Counted from the first letter of the stretch, positions 1 to 7,588 are shown. The stretch is DNA of 39,401 bases from an uncultured Collinsella sp. (GCA_937943045.1 CALEBN010000037.1:1-39401), one strand, 5' to 3'. Numbers and translations are program-made. Notes: generated by a model not told the origin, from the letters alone.

Positions 1-42
1 AGCGGTCGGCGGGGCCATTGTGGCTCTTGACAGCGGATTGGG

Positions 43-282
43 TCATATGAGCGAATACTTGTCGGTAACGCCGCTGTTGAGTGCCTCGATAGCAGCGTCA
101 ACATCCTTGATGACGAGTTTAACGCCGCTGGGGCGGGCGAGCCTCAAGGCCGCCTTCCTCATGTCGTCTTTTGCCACAGCATCGCTGGCAAGCAGGATGC
201 AATCTACATCCAAAGCGTGAGTCCAGGACATGGCAACTTGGCCGTGAATCAGTCGGTAATCAACTCTCGTAAGCTTAATCAT
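43..282 (-). CDS. PTS EIIB, mannose/fructose/sorbose family, N-terminal half only
   Basis: This is the phosphocarrier EIIB of a mannose-type PTS, which passes phosphate from EIIA to the sugar entering through EIIC/EIID. The family start is clear: a VDYRLIHGQV motif with the phosphorylated His at residue 13 from the chosen start. That ATG sits about 9 bases after GGAG; an ATG three codons earlier abuts the GGAG. The family is normally about 160 residues, but this frame stops at TGA (43-45) after about 79, just after a TDKYSLI stretch. Roughly half the domain is missing. One of the other frames stays open to the window edge, so a frameshift is likely, though a genuinely short protein or a sequencing error is possible. 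It lies 70 bp downstream of the EIIA gene and is probably co-transcribed with it. Confidence 0.7.
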   Translation of the reverse strand: MIKLTRVDYRLIHGQVAMSWTHALDVDCILLASDAVAKDDMRKAALRLARPSGVKLVIKDVDAAIEALNSGVTDKYSLI

Positions 283-352
283 CGTTATCATCTCCGCACG
301 TGATAAAGGAATGACAGGTGTGGCCCTTAGCTAGGGCTCGAACCAGAACTAA

Positions 353-772
353 CTAGAACTCTTCTTCCTCGGCGCCGGCAAGCATGTCCGCCGCCTCGCA
401 AAGCTGAATAAACGGACGCGACCCCTCGACCGCGGCTTTGGCCTTGTCCGCATCCAGGGAGTCCAGCTGTGTAACCATTTCCACCAGCAGCGGCAAGTTC
501 ATTCCGGTAATCAACGTAAACGATCCGGTGGTCTGTCTCTGAATGAATTCGTTGTTTACAGAGCCGCCAAAGATGTCAGTCACGACAAACCAAGAGTCGG
601 CAGGGTCTCTCGTCTCCATCCATGCATCAATCAACGCCGCGACGTCCCTTGAATCGTCATCGATATAGGCGCACAGGCACTCGATTCGGTCGTTAGTGCC
701 CATCAGAATCTCAAGAGAGCTTTTCATGCCTTGGGCGAGATAACCATGACTCGCTAGCAATATCTTATTCAT
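353..772 (-). CDS. PTS EIIA, mannose/fructose/sorbose family
   Basis: This is a 139-residue cytoplasmic EIIA that accepts phosphate from HPr. The N-terminus ILLASHGYLAQGM places the phosphorylated His at residue 9, and VVTDIFGGSVNNE is the usual second motif of the EIIA-Man fold. Length is normal for a stand-alone EIIA. The tail is acidic (GAEEEEF). The start codon has a GGAG 4 bases upstream. It precedes the EIIB gene and follows a GntR regulator transcribed the same way, so the three look like one regulated unit. The sugar cannot be read from EIIA; EIIC and EIID of this system would lie left of the window. Confidence 0.9.
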   Translation of the reverse strand: MNKILLASHGYLAQGMKSSLEILMGTNDRIECLCAYIDDDSRDVAALIDAWMETRDPADSWFVVTDIFGGSVNNEFIQRQTTGSFTLITGMNLPLLVEMVTQLDSLDADKAKAAVEGSRPFIQLCEAADMLAGAEEEEF

Positions 773-796
773 AGTTCTCCAATACCAATAGGACGT

Positions 797-814
797 ACTA
801 TATTGTCATAACAA
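797..814 (-). promoter_or_regulatory. Candidate promoter and operator of the EIIA-EIIB operon
   Basis: On the minus strand TATAGT (797-802) is a good -10 element. Directly beside it on the upstream side is the dyad TTGTCATAACAA (803-814; TTGT-N4-ACAA), of the size and position expected for a GntR-family operator. No convincing -35 was found at 17 bp; TTGCTA lies 19 bp upstream. The 8-mer TATATTGT recurs upstream of the neighbouring GntR gene, at about 1661-1668. Confidence 0.4.
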
Positions 815-874
815 AGTATATTAGCAATCTGCCCTACGTGGTGTGTCTATTTTCCAAATCCGCGAACGGTAGCA

Positions 875-896
875 ATTGGTCGGTAAATCGACCAAT
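875..896. other. Short dyad between the GntR gene and the EIIA gene
   Basis: ATTGGTCG and CGACCAAT form an 8-bp perfect inverted repeat around a 6-base AT-rich spacer, 12 bases after the GntR stop codon. It could be a weak terminator or attenuator for the regulator gene (there is no T-tract) or a second operator for the PTS operon. Confidence 0.4.
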
Positions 897-907
897 CTAT
901 CTCTAAT

Positions 908-1612
908 TTACAAATAGAACTTCAGTCGCTCGGTGCAGTACACCTGACGGGAGATGAAGAGCGGCTCGCCGCTTGGAGCATAACGTCTATCGACAAACAG
1001 AAGCAGCGAAGAGTCCAGCTCCACGTTAAGATATGCCGCCTCGAGCTCGCTCGCATAGCAGACCTCGAGCGTACGCGTGTTGGGACCCATCTTGATCCCC
1101 TGGCGATCGAGTACCGCCATCAGCGAATCCTCGAGGGACTCATGCTCCAAAAAAGAAAGCGCAGCGGAATAGCTATTGGTTTCCAGCATCGCGGGCTTGC
1201 CATCCACAAGGCGCAGACGACGACTGCGCAATACCTTTTGGGTATCGTCTACGCCCAGGAGCTTCGCGTCTCGCAGGCTTGGGAAGTCCCAGCCCATTTC
1301 GAGAACCCTGGTAGACGCCTGCTTGCCCGCAAGCTGGCACGAATGGGTAAAGCTCTCACGGTCGTCCGCGGCATACATCTGCGTGTCCGGCGAAACGAAC
1401 GTGCCCTTGCCGCGGGCCCTCTCAACAAGCCCAGCATCTTCCATTTCTTTAATTGCGGAACGAACCGTTATTCGGCTCACGCCAAATTTCTCGATAAGCT
1501 CCGCCTCGGTCGGAAGCTTATCTCCCGGGCGGTACGTGCCGTTGGCGATCGAATCAGAGAGCGCACGGACAATCTGTTTGTACAGGGGGATAACGCTATT
1601 TGCTTCAACCAT
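908..1612 (-). CDS. GntR/HutC-family transcriptional regulator with UTRA domain
   Basis: A ligand-responsive repressor of about 234 residues. Residues ~8-75 are the GntR winged helix: PLYKQI, then GDKLPTEAELIEKFGVSR, TVR.AI and RGKGTFV, all textbook. The C-terminal ~150 residues are a UTRA effector domain, which in this family binds a phosphorylated sugar or related metabolite. I start at ATG 1612, 10 bases after AAAGG; the in-frame ATG at 1621 has that AAAGG only one base away. It lies directly upstream of, and in line with, the EIIA-EIIB genes and is the obvious candidate to control them. A TTTAGGA/TCCTAAA dyad upstream may serve autoregulation. Confidence 0.88.
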   Translation of the reverse strand: MVEANSVIPLYKQIVRALSDSIANGTYRPGDKLPTEAELIEKFGVSRITVRSAIKEMEDAGLVERARGKGTFVSPDTQMYAADDRESFTHSCQLAGKQASTRVLEMGWDFPSLRDAKLLGVDDTQKVLRSRRLRLVDGKPAMLETNSYSAALSFLEHESLEDSLMAVLDRQGIKMGPNTRTLEVCYASELEAAYLNVELDSSLLLFVDRRYAPSGEPLFISRQVYCTERLKFYL

Positions 1613-1677
1613 ATCAACCATACCTTTGCAAGGAATCAGCAGTTTATAGATAGATGACTTATATTGTATTAGAACTT

Positions 1678-1702
1678 TTTAGGAGTCCATATATTTCCTA
1701 AA
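1678..1702. promoter_or_regulatory. Inverted repeat upstream of the first GntR gene
   Basis: TTTAGGA (1678-1684) and TCCTAAA (1696-1702) form a 7-bp perfect dyad around an AT-rich 11-base spacer. It sits between the divergent GntR gene (-) and M16 peptidase gene (+). Operator function is inferred from position only. Confidence 0.3.
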
Positions 1703-1891
1703 TGATTCGGTAAACGGGGTGTTATTTCACTTTAGCGGGGTGTAGCGGCTACCCGCGGCATGCGCCGTCAACCCAGCACAGCCGTCCACCAATATCGTTG
1801 CCAGTTCGCCGCAGAGCCGCGGCCCCATATGGGTATACTCTCGAGGATTCGACTCGATTCGCCCCCGCTGGGGCGTCAAAGGAGACTGCAT

Positions 1892-4800
1892 ATGCCCACC
1901 ACCTCAACCGACCCGCGCGCCGCTGCCGCCGCACTGCTGGTGCCCGGCACTACCTGCCACGGCTTTGCCGTCGAGCGCCGCGAAACCGTGCCCGAGCTCG
2001 ACTCGGACGCTTACGTGCTGCGCCACACCGCCTCGGGCGCTCGCCTGCTGTACCTGGCGTGCGACGACGAGAACAAGGCCTTTGCCATTGGCTTTAAGAC
2101 GCCGCCGGCCGATTCCACCGGCGTATTCCATATTCTTGAGCACTCGGTGCTGTGCGGATCGGCCAAGTTTCCCGTCAAGGAGCCGTTTGTCGACCTGATC
2201 AAGAGCTCCATGCAGACGTTCCTCAACGCCATGACCTACCCCGACAAGACCATCTACCCCGTTGCCACCACCAACGAGCAGGACCTGTACAACCTGATGG
2301 ACGTGTACCTGGACGCGGTGTTCAACCCGGCTATCTATACCAAGCCCACCATTTTTGAGCAGGAGGGCTGGCACTACGAGCTGGACCTGCCGGAGGGCGC
2401 CGAGGGCGAGGGCGACGGCAGCTCCGCGAGCCTGCGCGAGGGCACGCTGCGCTATAACGGCGTGGTGTTCAACGAGATGAAGGGCGCGCTGTCCGACCCT
2501 ATGAGCGTGCTGGACGACGCCGTCAACGCCGCGCTCTATCCCGACACCGCCTATGCGCACGAGAGCGGCGGCGACCCGCGCGCGATTCCCGCGCTCACCT
2601 ACGAGCAGTTCCTGGATACGCACGCGCGCCACTACAATCCTTTCAACTCTTATATAACGCTCTACGGCGACCTAGATGTAGACCGCGCGCTGGCGTTTTT
2701 GGACGAGCGTTATCTGTCGCAGTCGAGCGCCGCGAGCCGCCGCATGGACGCTGCCGTTGCCGCCGGCGAGGACCCGTCCACGCTGGCACCCAATCCGCTG
2801 GGCGTGCAGGCGCCCGTGACCTGCGAGTATAAGCGCGTCGAGATGGCCACCACGCCCGAGAACGCCCTGGTGGGCCTGGGCTTTGTGCTGGGCAGTGCGC
2901 TCGACCGCAAGCGCACGATCGCCGCGGACATCCTGTTCGAGGCACTGCTGGGCTCCAACGAAGCGCCGGTTAAGAAGGCCATTCTGGCCGCCGGTCTGGG
3001 CGGCAACGTGGTGAGCTACACCGCGGCCGAGAGCCTGCAGCCCTACGAGCTCATCATGCTGCAAAACGCGCAGCCCGGCGTGGCGCGCGAGCTGCGTCGC
3101 GTGTTCCAGGATGCCTGCCGCGACCTGTGCGAGCACGGCGTTCCGCGCGAGCGCCTGGAAGCTATCATCAGCAGCAACGAGTACGATCTGCGCCAGCGCG
3201 ACTACGGTATCGCCGACGGCGTGGCCATTGCGTGCGACGCGCTGAGCACCTGGCTCTACGATGACGACGCTGCGACGCTGGCGCTCAAGTATGGCCCGGT
3301 GTACGAGGAGCTGCGCGGCGAGCTGGACGGCAGCTACTTTGAGGACCTGCTGCGCGAGCTGGTGCTGGAAAACGACCACATGGCGCTGGTCGAGCTGGTA
3401 CCGGTGGATGCCGCCGAGGGCGCAGAGGGTGCCGAGGTCGCCGAGCTGGCAGCCAAGCGCGACGCCATGACCGATGCCGAGCTGGCCGATGTGGTCGAGC
3501 GCACGGCCGCGCTGCGTGCCGCACAGGAGGCCGAGGACACGCCCGAGGCCAAGGCCACGCTGCCGCGCCTGCGCGTGTCCGACATTGACGAGGTGCGCCC
3601 CGAGCCGCCGCTCGTTGTGGACACGACCGCGCCCATCCCCTGTCTGCGCCACGACATCCCCACCAACCGCCTGGCCTACGCCATGCAGTACTTCGACCTG
3701 AGCTGCGTCGCATTTGAGGACCTGCCCTACGTGACGCTGCTCTGCCGTCTGCTCAAGCAGCTGCCCACGCGCGAGCACTCGGCCGAGGAGCTCGACAACT
3801 TGCTCGCCGGCAAGCTGGGTTTTTTGAGCTTTACAACCGAGGTCATGACCCAGCCCGACGTGGACGGCGTGCGCCCCTACCTGCTGGTGAGCGCCGGCGC
3901 CCTGTCCGAAAAGATCGACGCACTGGCGAGCCTGCCGCGCGAGGTGTGGTCGAGCACGCTTTTGCTCGATGCCGACGCCGACCGCGTGCGCGACGTGCTT
4001 ACGCAGATTCGCATTGGGCTTGAGCAGGGCTTTATCAACAACGGCCACTCGGCGGCGCTCGGTCGCGCGATGAGCTACAGTTCGCCTTCGGCCGTGGTGC
4101 GCGAGCAGCTCTCGGGCGTGGACTTCTACCTGTTCCTGCGCGATCTGCTCGAGCACTTTGACGAGCGACTGGACGACCTGCGCGCCAAGCTTGCCGAGCT
4201 GGCAGACCGCATCTTTGTGGCCGATGGCTGCATGGCGAGCTTTACCGGCAGCGACGAGGACTTTGACGCGTACTGGGATGCCGCGGGCAACCTGGGGCTT
4301 GGCGCTGGCGACGGCGCTGCCAGCGGCACGCTCGTGGTGCCGGAGCCGCACGACCGTCACGAGGCTTTCGTCATCCCCAGCGACATCTGCTTTGCGGCGC
4401 GCGCGTGCGACCCGCGCCGTCTGGGCATCGACGTGACGGGCGCCTGGGCGGTTGCCGCCAACGCGCTCTCCTACGACTACCTGTGGAACGAGATCCGCGT
4501 GAAGGGCGGTGCGTACGGCTGCGGATTCCGCGCGGCCGGCGAGCGTCAGACGGCGTTCTACACCTACCGCGACCCGGCGGTCGATCCTTCGATTGGGCGC
4601 GTGGAGCGCGCGGGTGCATGGCTCGGCAGCTTTGAGCCCGACGGGGCCGCCTTCGAGGGCTTTATCGTGAGCTGCGTGAGCGGCATGGACGCGCCCGTGA
4701 AGCCGTACGCGCTCACCAAGCGCCGCAATACGACCTACCTGGCTGGGCTCGATCCGCACGCGCGCGAGGAGCGTCGCGCCCAGATGCTCGCGGCCACACC

Positions 4801-4930
4801 CGGTGAGCTGCGCTCGCTCGGCGCCGACGTGACGCGCATCGCAGCCGTGTCGCCCACCTGCGTCTTTGGCGGCCGCGACGTCATCGCCAAGAGCAACGCC
4901 GGCTTTAACGTCATCGACCTGCTGGCCTAG
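1892..4930 (+). CDS. M16C-family zinc metallopeptidase (presequence protease-like)
   Basis: A 1012-residue peptidase of the insulinase superfamily, subfamily M16C (PreP/Cym1 type), which degrades short unstructured peptides inside a closed two-half chamber. The inverted zinc motif is HILEH (H80, E83, H84), with the third ligand in FNEMKG (E194). The C-terminal half has the IRVKGGAYGCG segment that holds substrate in this family. Length matches the usual ~970-1000 residues; a charged Glu-rich insert lies at ~165-183 and another at ~510-535. The chosen start has AAAGGAG six to seven bases upstream, with a TATACT -10-like hexamer at 1834-1839. The frame stays open upstream, but without a ribosome site. 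No signal peptide, so it is cytoplasmic. It is monocistronic and ends in a strong terminator. Confidence 0.93.
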   Translation: MPTTSTDPRAAAAALLVPGTTCHGFAVERRETVPELDSDAYVLRHTASGARLLYLACDDENKAFAIGFKTPPADSTGVFHILEHSVLCGSAKFPVKEPFVDLIKSSMQTFLNAMTYPDKTIYPVATTNEQDLYNLMDVYLDAVFNPAIYTKPTIFEQEGWHYELDLPEGAEGEGDGSSASLREGTLRYNGVVFNEMKGALSDPMSVLDDAVNAALYPDTAYAHESGGDPRAIPALTYEQFLDTHARHYNPFNSYITLYGDLDVDRALAFLDERYLSQSSAASRRMDAAVAAGEDPSTLAPNPLGVQAPVTCEYKRVEMATTPENALVGLGFVLGSALDRKRTIAADILFEALLGSNEAPVKKAILAAGLGGNVVSYTAAESLQPYELIMLQNAQPGVARELRRVFQDACRDLCEHGVPRERLEAIISSNEYDLRQRDYGIADGVAIACDALSTWLYDDDAATLALKYGPVYEELRGELDGSYFEDLLRELVLENDHMALVELVPVDAAEGAEGAEVAELAAKRDAMTDAELADVVERTAALRAAQEAEDTPEAKATLPRLRVSDIDEVRPEPPLVVDTTAPIPCLRHDIPTNRLAYAMQYFDLSCVAFEDLPYVTLLCRLLKQLPTREHSAEELDNLLAGKLGFLSFTTEVMTQPDVDGVRPYLLVSAGALSEKIDALASLPREVWSSTLLLDADADRVRDVLTQIRIGLEQGFINNGHSAALGRAMSYSSPSAVVREQLSGVDFYLFLRDLLEHFDERLDDLRAKLAELADRIFVADGCMASFTGSDEDFDAYWDAAGNLGLGAGDGAASGTLVVPEPHDRHEAFVIPSDICFAARACDPRRLGIDVTGAWAVAANALSYDYLWNEIRVKGGAYGCGFRAAGERQTAFYTYRDPAVDPSIGRVERAGAWLGSFEPDGAAFEGFIVSCVSGMDAPVKPYALTKRRNTTYLAGLDPHAREERRAQMLAATPGELRSLGADVTRIAAVSPTCVFGGRDVIAKSNAGFNVIDLLA

Positions 4931-4943
4931 CGCACCGCAAGCA

Positions 4944-4984
4944 AAAACCACCACAAAGGTGCCTGTCCCCTTTGTGGTGGTTTT
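4944..4984. terminator. Bidirectional terminator between convergent genes; member of the AACCACC-arm repeat family
   Basis: A 16-bp perfect stem (4944-4959 with 4969-4984), A-rich at the left foot and T-rich at the right, loop TGCCTGTCC. It lies between the M16 peptidase (+) and the zinc-ribbon gene (-) and can terminate both. Its arms, AACCACCACAAAGG and complement, match the repeats around hicAB at 6732-6776 and 7476-7522. Confidence 0.85.
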
Positions 4985-4995
4985 CGGGCGAGCTG

Positions 4996-6651
4996 CTACT
5001 TGATGAACGGGTTCAGCCTGGCCCCTAACGGATCGAGCTCGTACATGGTTGCAAAGCACTCACGGCCATAATCGGAGTCATTGCTCCAGCTACCCTGGTC
5101 AACGTCGTACTCTGCATCCAGACGAATCCACTCCTCCGGCTTGTTCTTCTCGTGCTTGCTGCAGAAGTAGCGCTGGTACTCGACCTCGTGCTCAAACTCA
5201 AACTCGGCATCCGAACCGCGGCCGGCATACTCGTCGACCGACGTCAGGTTGCCGTGGTCGTCGTAGTAGAACTCCGCATAGCCGCCGCGCTCGGAATCGA
5301 TCCTGTCGAGCTTTCCGTCGCTGTACAAATAATCCACCGCGGCATACGAGTTCAGCGAGCCGTAATCGTTGCCGTGCGAGTCATATGCCACAGGCGAGAT
5401 ACGCGAAATGTTGCCGTCCTTGTCATACTCGTAGCCCGCGGTAATCGTCCACGTAGTTCCCACCGTGTCGCCCTGGCAGTCCAGCGTAAAGGACGTCACA
5501 CGATCCTTGTCGTATCCGTACGAATACACGACCGTCCGAGGATTGGCCGGGCTGGTATCGGTGTTGGTCACCATGTTGCCGTCCTGATAAATATACGTGC
5601 TCGCGCTCTCACCGTAACCCGCATGGGTCGTCTTATTGATCAGGTTTCCGTCCGCGTCGTAGGTAAACGTCGTGGTGCTCGACGAATCGCTCATGTCGGT
5701 ATCGCAGTCGATGCGCGTGACGTTACCGTCGGCGTCGTACGTAAACGTGTTGACGTTCTCGTAACCGCCCGCCAGGTCTTCCTCAATCTCCGAAATGCGA
5801 TGCGACTCATCGTGCTCGACGCTGTAACTTACGCCGCCACCTTGCTTGACGGCAGACGTGAAGCCCGTGACGTAACCGTTCTCGTCACGCTCAATCTCGT
5901 AGATATCGCCGTACTGGTCCGATTTATCGGTACCCTCGTAGGACACCGGCAGCCACAGCTCGTCGAGCTGTGTGTCCTTAATGCCGCTAACCTTCGTATC
6001 CTGCGGCAGTTCCAACGTGGCGAGCTTCTTTTTGCCCGAAAGATCGACGCTTTTAAGGTTTTCGGCATTTTTGAGGTCGAGCTTCTCGATTTTGTCGCAA
6101 CCGTCCAGGTTAACGACGGTGACATTACTCGCCGAGTTAAGCTCGACGGTCTTAAGGTCTTCGCAACCCGAAAGGTCCAGGTTGACGAGTTTGTCGTCGC
6201 CGGACTCCACTGTAACGATATTGGGGAATGTCTTGCCCAGGCCCTGCGTCGACGCGATGCCGTCCAGCTCGACCGACGTCACCACCTTGGCCTCGTCGTG
6301 TGAGATGCGGCCGTCACCGTTAGTGTCGTACTTGGTCGAGACAAGCGCACGCATGCCGCTATCCGGGAAGGTCTTTTCGTCAATTGGGGTGGTCGCAATC
6401 TGGGTGAAGTAGAACAGCGCTCCCCCGCCGACACCCGCCGCCACGGCAAGCACCGCGGCAAGGGCGATGAGGGGCTTCTTGGAACGCCTGCGCCGCGCGG
6501 GCTGCTGCACGGGCACGTATTGCCCAGGAGCGGGCGCAGCAGGCTGGGGTTGCTGCGTGGCCGCGACCTGGTCGGGTGCTACGGGCGCGCCGCATACGGG
6601 ACAAAAGAGGGCGTCGTCGACAAGCGGCGTGCCACACGAGCGACAAAACAT
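4996..6651 (-). CDS. Zinc-ribbon, single-TM protein with LRR-like and YD-like extracytoplasmic repeats
   Basis: A 551-residue protein of composite build. Residues 3-20 are a zinc ribbon (C3, C6, C17, C20). A Pro/Gln-rich linker and RRRRSKK lead into one membrane helix (~59-82). Outside follow an EF-hand-like DTNGDGRISHDE loop (109-120), a run of short leucine-rich-type repeats (~130-230: NLDLSGCEDLKTVEL, KLDLKNAENLKSVDL), and several YDADGN/YDKDGN repeats (~290-460) resembling RHS/YD repeats. The start has GGAG seven bases upstream; in-frame ATGs up to 6723 lack a site. The topology implies a cytosolic zinc ribbon and an external ligand-binding part. Function unknown. A second gene of the same plan is at 33277-34335, and both share an upstream palindrome. 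Confidence 0.85.
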   Translation of the reverse strand: MFCRSCGTPLVDDALFCPVCGAPVAPDQVAATQQPQPAAPAPGQYVPVQQPARRRRSKKPLIALAAVLAVAAGVGGGALFYFTQIATTPIDEKTFPDSGMRALVSTKYDTNGDGRISHDEAKVVTSVELDGIASTQGLGKTFPNIVTVESGDDKLVNLDLSGCEDLKTVELNSASNVTVVNLDGCDKIEKLDLKNAENLKSVDLSGKKKLATLELPQDTKVSGIKDTQLDELWLPVSYEGTDKSDQYGDIYEIERDENGYVTGFTSAVKQGGGVSYSVEHDESHRISEIEEDLAGGYENVNTFTYDADGNVTRIDCDTDMSDSSSTTTFTYDADGNLINKTTHAGYGESASTYIYQDGNMVTNTDTSPANPRTVVYSYGYDKDRVTSFTLDCQGDTVGTTWTITAGYEYDKDGNISRISPVAYDSHGNDYGSLNSYAAVDYLYSDGKLDRIDSERGGYAEFYYDDHGNLTSVDEYAGRGSDAEFEFEHEVEYQRYFCSKHEKNKPEEWIRLDAEYDVDQGSWSNDSDYGRECFATMYELDPLGARLNPFIK

Positions 6652-6710
6652 GGCGGGCTCCTTTCGGTTCATTCCTTCCACCATGAAGGTAAACCCAAAA
6701 AAGCAGCCCT

Positions 6711-6724
6711 TGTTGCGCAACATT
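6711..6724. promoter_or_regulatory. Palindrome TGTTGCGCAACATT upstream of the first zinc-ribbon gene
   Basis: TGTTGCGCAACA is a perfect 12-bp palindrome 60 bp upstream of the start codon of the 4996-6651 gene. The identical 14-mer is found 67 bp upstream of the other zinc-ribbon membrane gene (34402-34415). That two-fold placement suggests a shared regulator site rather than chance. Confidence 0.55.
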
Positions 6725-6726
6725 CA

Positions 6727-6776
6727 GCCCAAACCACCGCAAAGGGGCGCAGTTCACAGGTGCCTTTGTGTTGGTT
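6727..6776. repeat. AACCACC-arm hairpin repeat, left copy bracketing hicAB
   Basis: A hairpin with arms AACCACCGCAAAGG (6732-6745) and CCTTTGTGTTGGTT (6763-6776), two mismatches. The 34 bases 6727-6760 recur almost unchanged at 7472-7504 in the same orientation, including the loop GCGCAGTTCACAGG. The arms also match the terminator at 4944-4984. Confidence 0.75.
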
Positions 6777-6791
6777 CGAACACTTGTTCTA
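6776..6791. promoter_or_regulatory. LexA/SOS-box-like palindrome over the hicAB -35
   Basis: TCGAACACTTGTTCTA reads as GAAC-N4-GTTC with a TCG left flank, close to the SOS box described for Gram-positives and actinobacteria. It covers the -35 of the hicAB promoter, a position where a repressor would block transcription. Only a sequence resemblance. Confidence 0.4.
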
Positions 6792-6812
6792 TACGTACAC
6801 ATGTTCTATAGT
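6784..6812 (+). promoter_or_regulatory. Housekeeping-type promoter of hicAB
   Basis: -35 TTGTTC (6784-6789), spacer of exactly 17, -10 TATAGT (6807-6812). Transcription would begin near 6819, giving a leader of about 54 bases before hicA. Confidence 0.6.
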
Positions 6813-6837
6813 AGGGGTGCTTGCATCGGACTTAAAT

Positions 6838-6858
6838 TGCAACTAGGATATAGTTGCA
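6838..6858. promoter_or_regulatory. Dyad in the hicAB leader, candidate autoregulatory operator
   Basis: TGCAACTA (6838-6845) and TAGTTGCA (6851-6858) form a perfect 8-bp dyad with a 5-base spacer, 14 bases before hicA. Antitoxins of the HicB type usually bind such dyads to repress their own operon; this role is inferred. Confidence 0.45.
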
Positions 6859-6872
6859 GAATGTGAGGCGGG

Positions 6873-7136
6873 ATGACTCGGACCGATAAACTCATCGCCC
6901 AACTGCTTAGCTGCCCTTCGACGTATCGGTATACCGATTTTTTAAAAGTCATGGCTTCATATGGCTTTGAAATGGACAACAAAGGCAAGACATCCGGATC
7001 GCGCGTTCGCTTCTACAGGCCATCGGATGGCAGGATGTTCGTAATGCACGCGCCACATCCATCTGACGAATTGACAGCGGGGACCATTCGAAACATCGTT
7101 CGATTTCTGCAAGATGTCGGAGGTAGTCATGAGTAA
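6873..7136 (+). CDS. hicA: HicA-family toxin (putative mRNA interferase)
   Basis: An 87-residue protein of the HicA/YcfA family, small RNA-binding toxins with a dsRBD-like fold that cleave mRNA when not held by HicB. The family pattern is visible: an N-terminal helix (TDKLIAQLLS), a GFEMDNKGKTSGSRVRFYR strand region, then MHAPHPSDELTAGTIRNIVRFL. At the spot where well-studied HicA proteins carry the catalytic His (GSxH), this one has SGSRVRF; many annotated family members share that variant, so activity cannot be assumed. It is followed at once by hicB with an 8-base overlap, the normal arrangement. GAGG lies 4 bases before the ATG. Confidence 0.82.
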   Translation: MTRTDKLIAQLLSCPSTYRYTDFLKVMASYGFEMDNKGKTSGSRVRFYRPSDGRMFVMHAPHPSDELTAGTIRNIVRFLQDVGGSHE

Positions 7137-7458
7137 CGTTTTGGCATACAAGGGTTATTTCGCCCCAGTCGAGTTCGATGCCGAACAGCATGTGCTAACA
7201 GGTATGGTCACCGGCATTAGGGACGCAATCGTATTTGAAGGCTCCACGGCTGAAGAAGTGGAGCAATGCTTCCACGATGCCGTCGACGATTACCTTGAGT
7301 TTTGCGCCGAGAAGGGCAAGGAACCCGAGCGGGCTTTTAAGGGCTCGTTCAACGTAAGAACGGGCTCTGAGCTCCACAAGCAAGCAGCGCTGGCAGCGGC
7401 AAAGAAGGGTGAGTCACTCAATAAGTTTGTGACTGAAGCAATCGCTGCGGCGTTATAG
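7129..7458 (+). CDS. hicB: HicB-family antitoxin
   Basis: A 109-residue antitoxin. Residues ~5-60 are the degraded RNase-H-like HicB fold (YKGYFAPVEFDAEQHVLTGMVTGIRDAIVFEGST, then FHDAVDDYLEFCAEKGK). The C-terminus (VRTGSELHKQAALAAAKKGESLNKFVTEAI) is a ribbon-helix-helix DNA-binding segment, which fits autoregulation. I start at ATG 7129, five bases after GGAGG; an in-frame ATG at 7114 lies inside that ribosome site's leader. The start overlaps the end of hicA by 8 bases, so the two are translationally coupled. Confidence 0.88.
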   Translation: MSNVLAYKGYFAPVEFDAEQHVLTGMVTGIRDAIVFEGSTAEEVEQCFHDAVDDYLEFCAEKGKEPERAFKGSFNVRTGSELHKQAALAAAKKGESLNKFVTEAIAAAL

Positions 7459-7471
7459 CATTAACGCATAG

Positions 7472-7522
7472 GCCCAAACAACCACAAAGGGCGCAGTTCA
7501 CAGGCATATTTGCGGTGGCTTT
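7472..7522. repeat. AACCACC-arm hairpin repeat, right copy bracketing hicAB
   Basis: The second copy of the 6727-6760 sequence, differing at a few positions and one base shorter (7472-7504), followed by TTTGCGGTGGCTTT as an imperfect right arm. It starts 14 bases after the hicB stop and may terminate the operon. Confidence 0.7.
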
Positions 7523-7540
7523 ACTGCCCATATCGCGTTT

Positions 7541-7588
7541 GCCCAGATAAAACCTGCCAAAATAAACCTGTCCCTTTTTGGTAGGTTT
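7541..7588. repeat. GCCCAGATAA / AACCTGCCA hairpin repeat, copy 1
   Basis: GCCCAGATAA followed by arms AAACCTGCCA (7550-7559) and TGGTAGGTTT (7579-7588) around AAACCTGTCCC. The same directional element occurs at 17042-17087, inverted at 17720-17764 and (decayed) 15733-15778, and in part at 25064-25100. It lies just upstream of the cyclo-ligase gene. Confidence 0.8.

Noticed and set aside
2672..5059. A minus-strand open frame of nearly 800 codons opposite the M16 peptidase
   Set aside because: Antisense shadow of a well-supported enzyme gene; the composition is biased and it runs through the terminator.
6785..6810. Two TGTTCTATA copies in the hicAB promoter as targets of the 11847 GntR regulator
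   Set aside because: The 17-bp spacing differs from the 10-bp pairs at the SIS gene, and there is no functional link; kept only as a possible coincidence.
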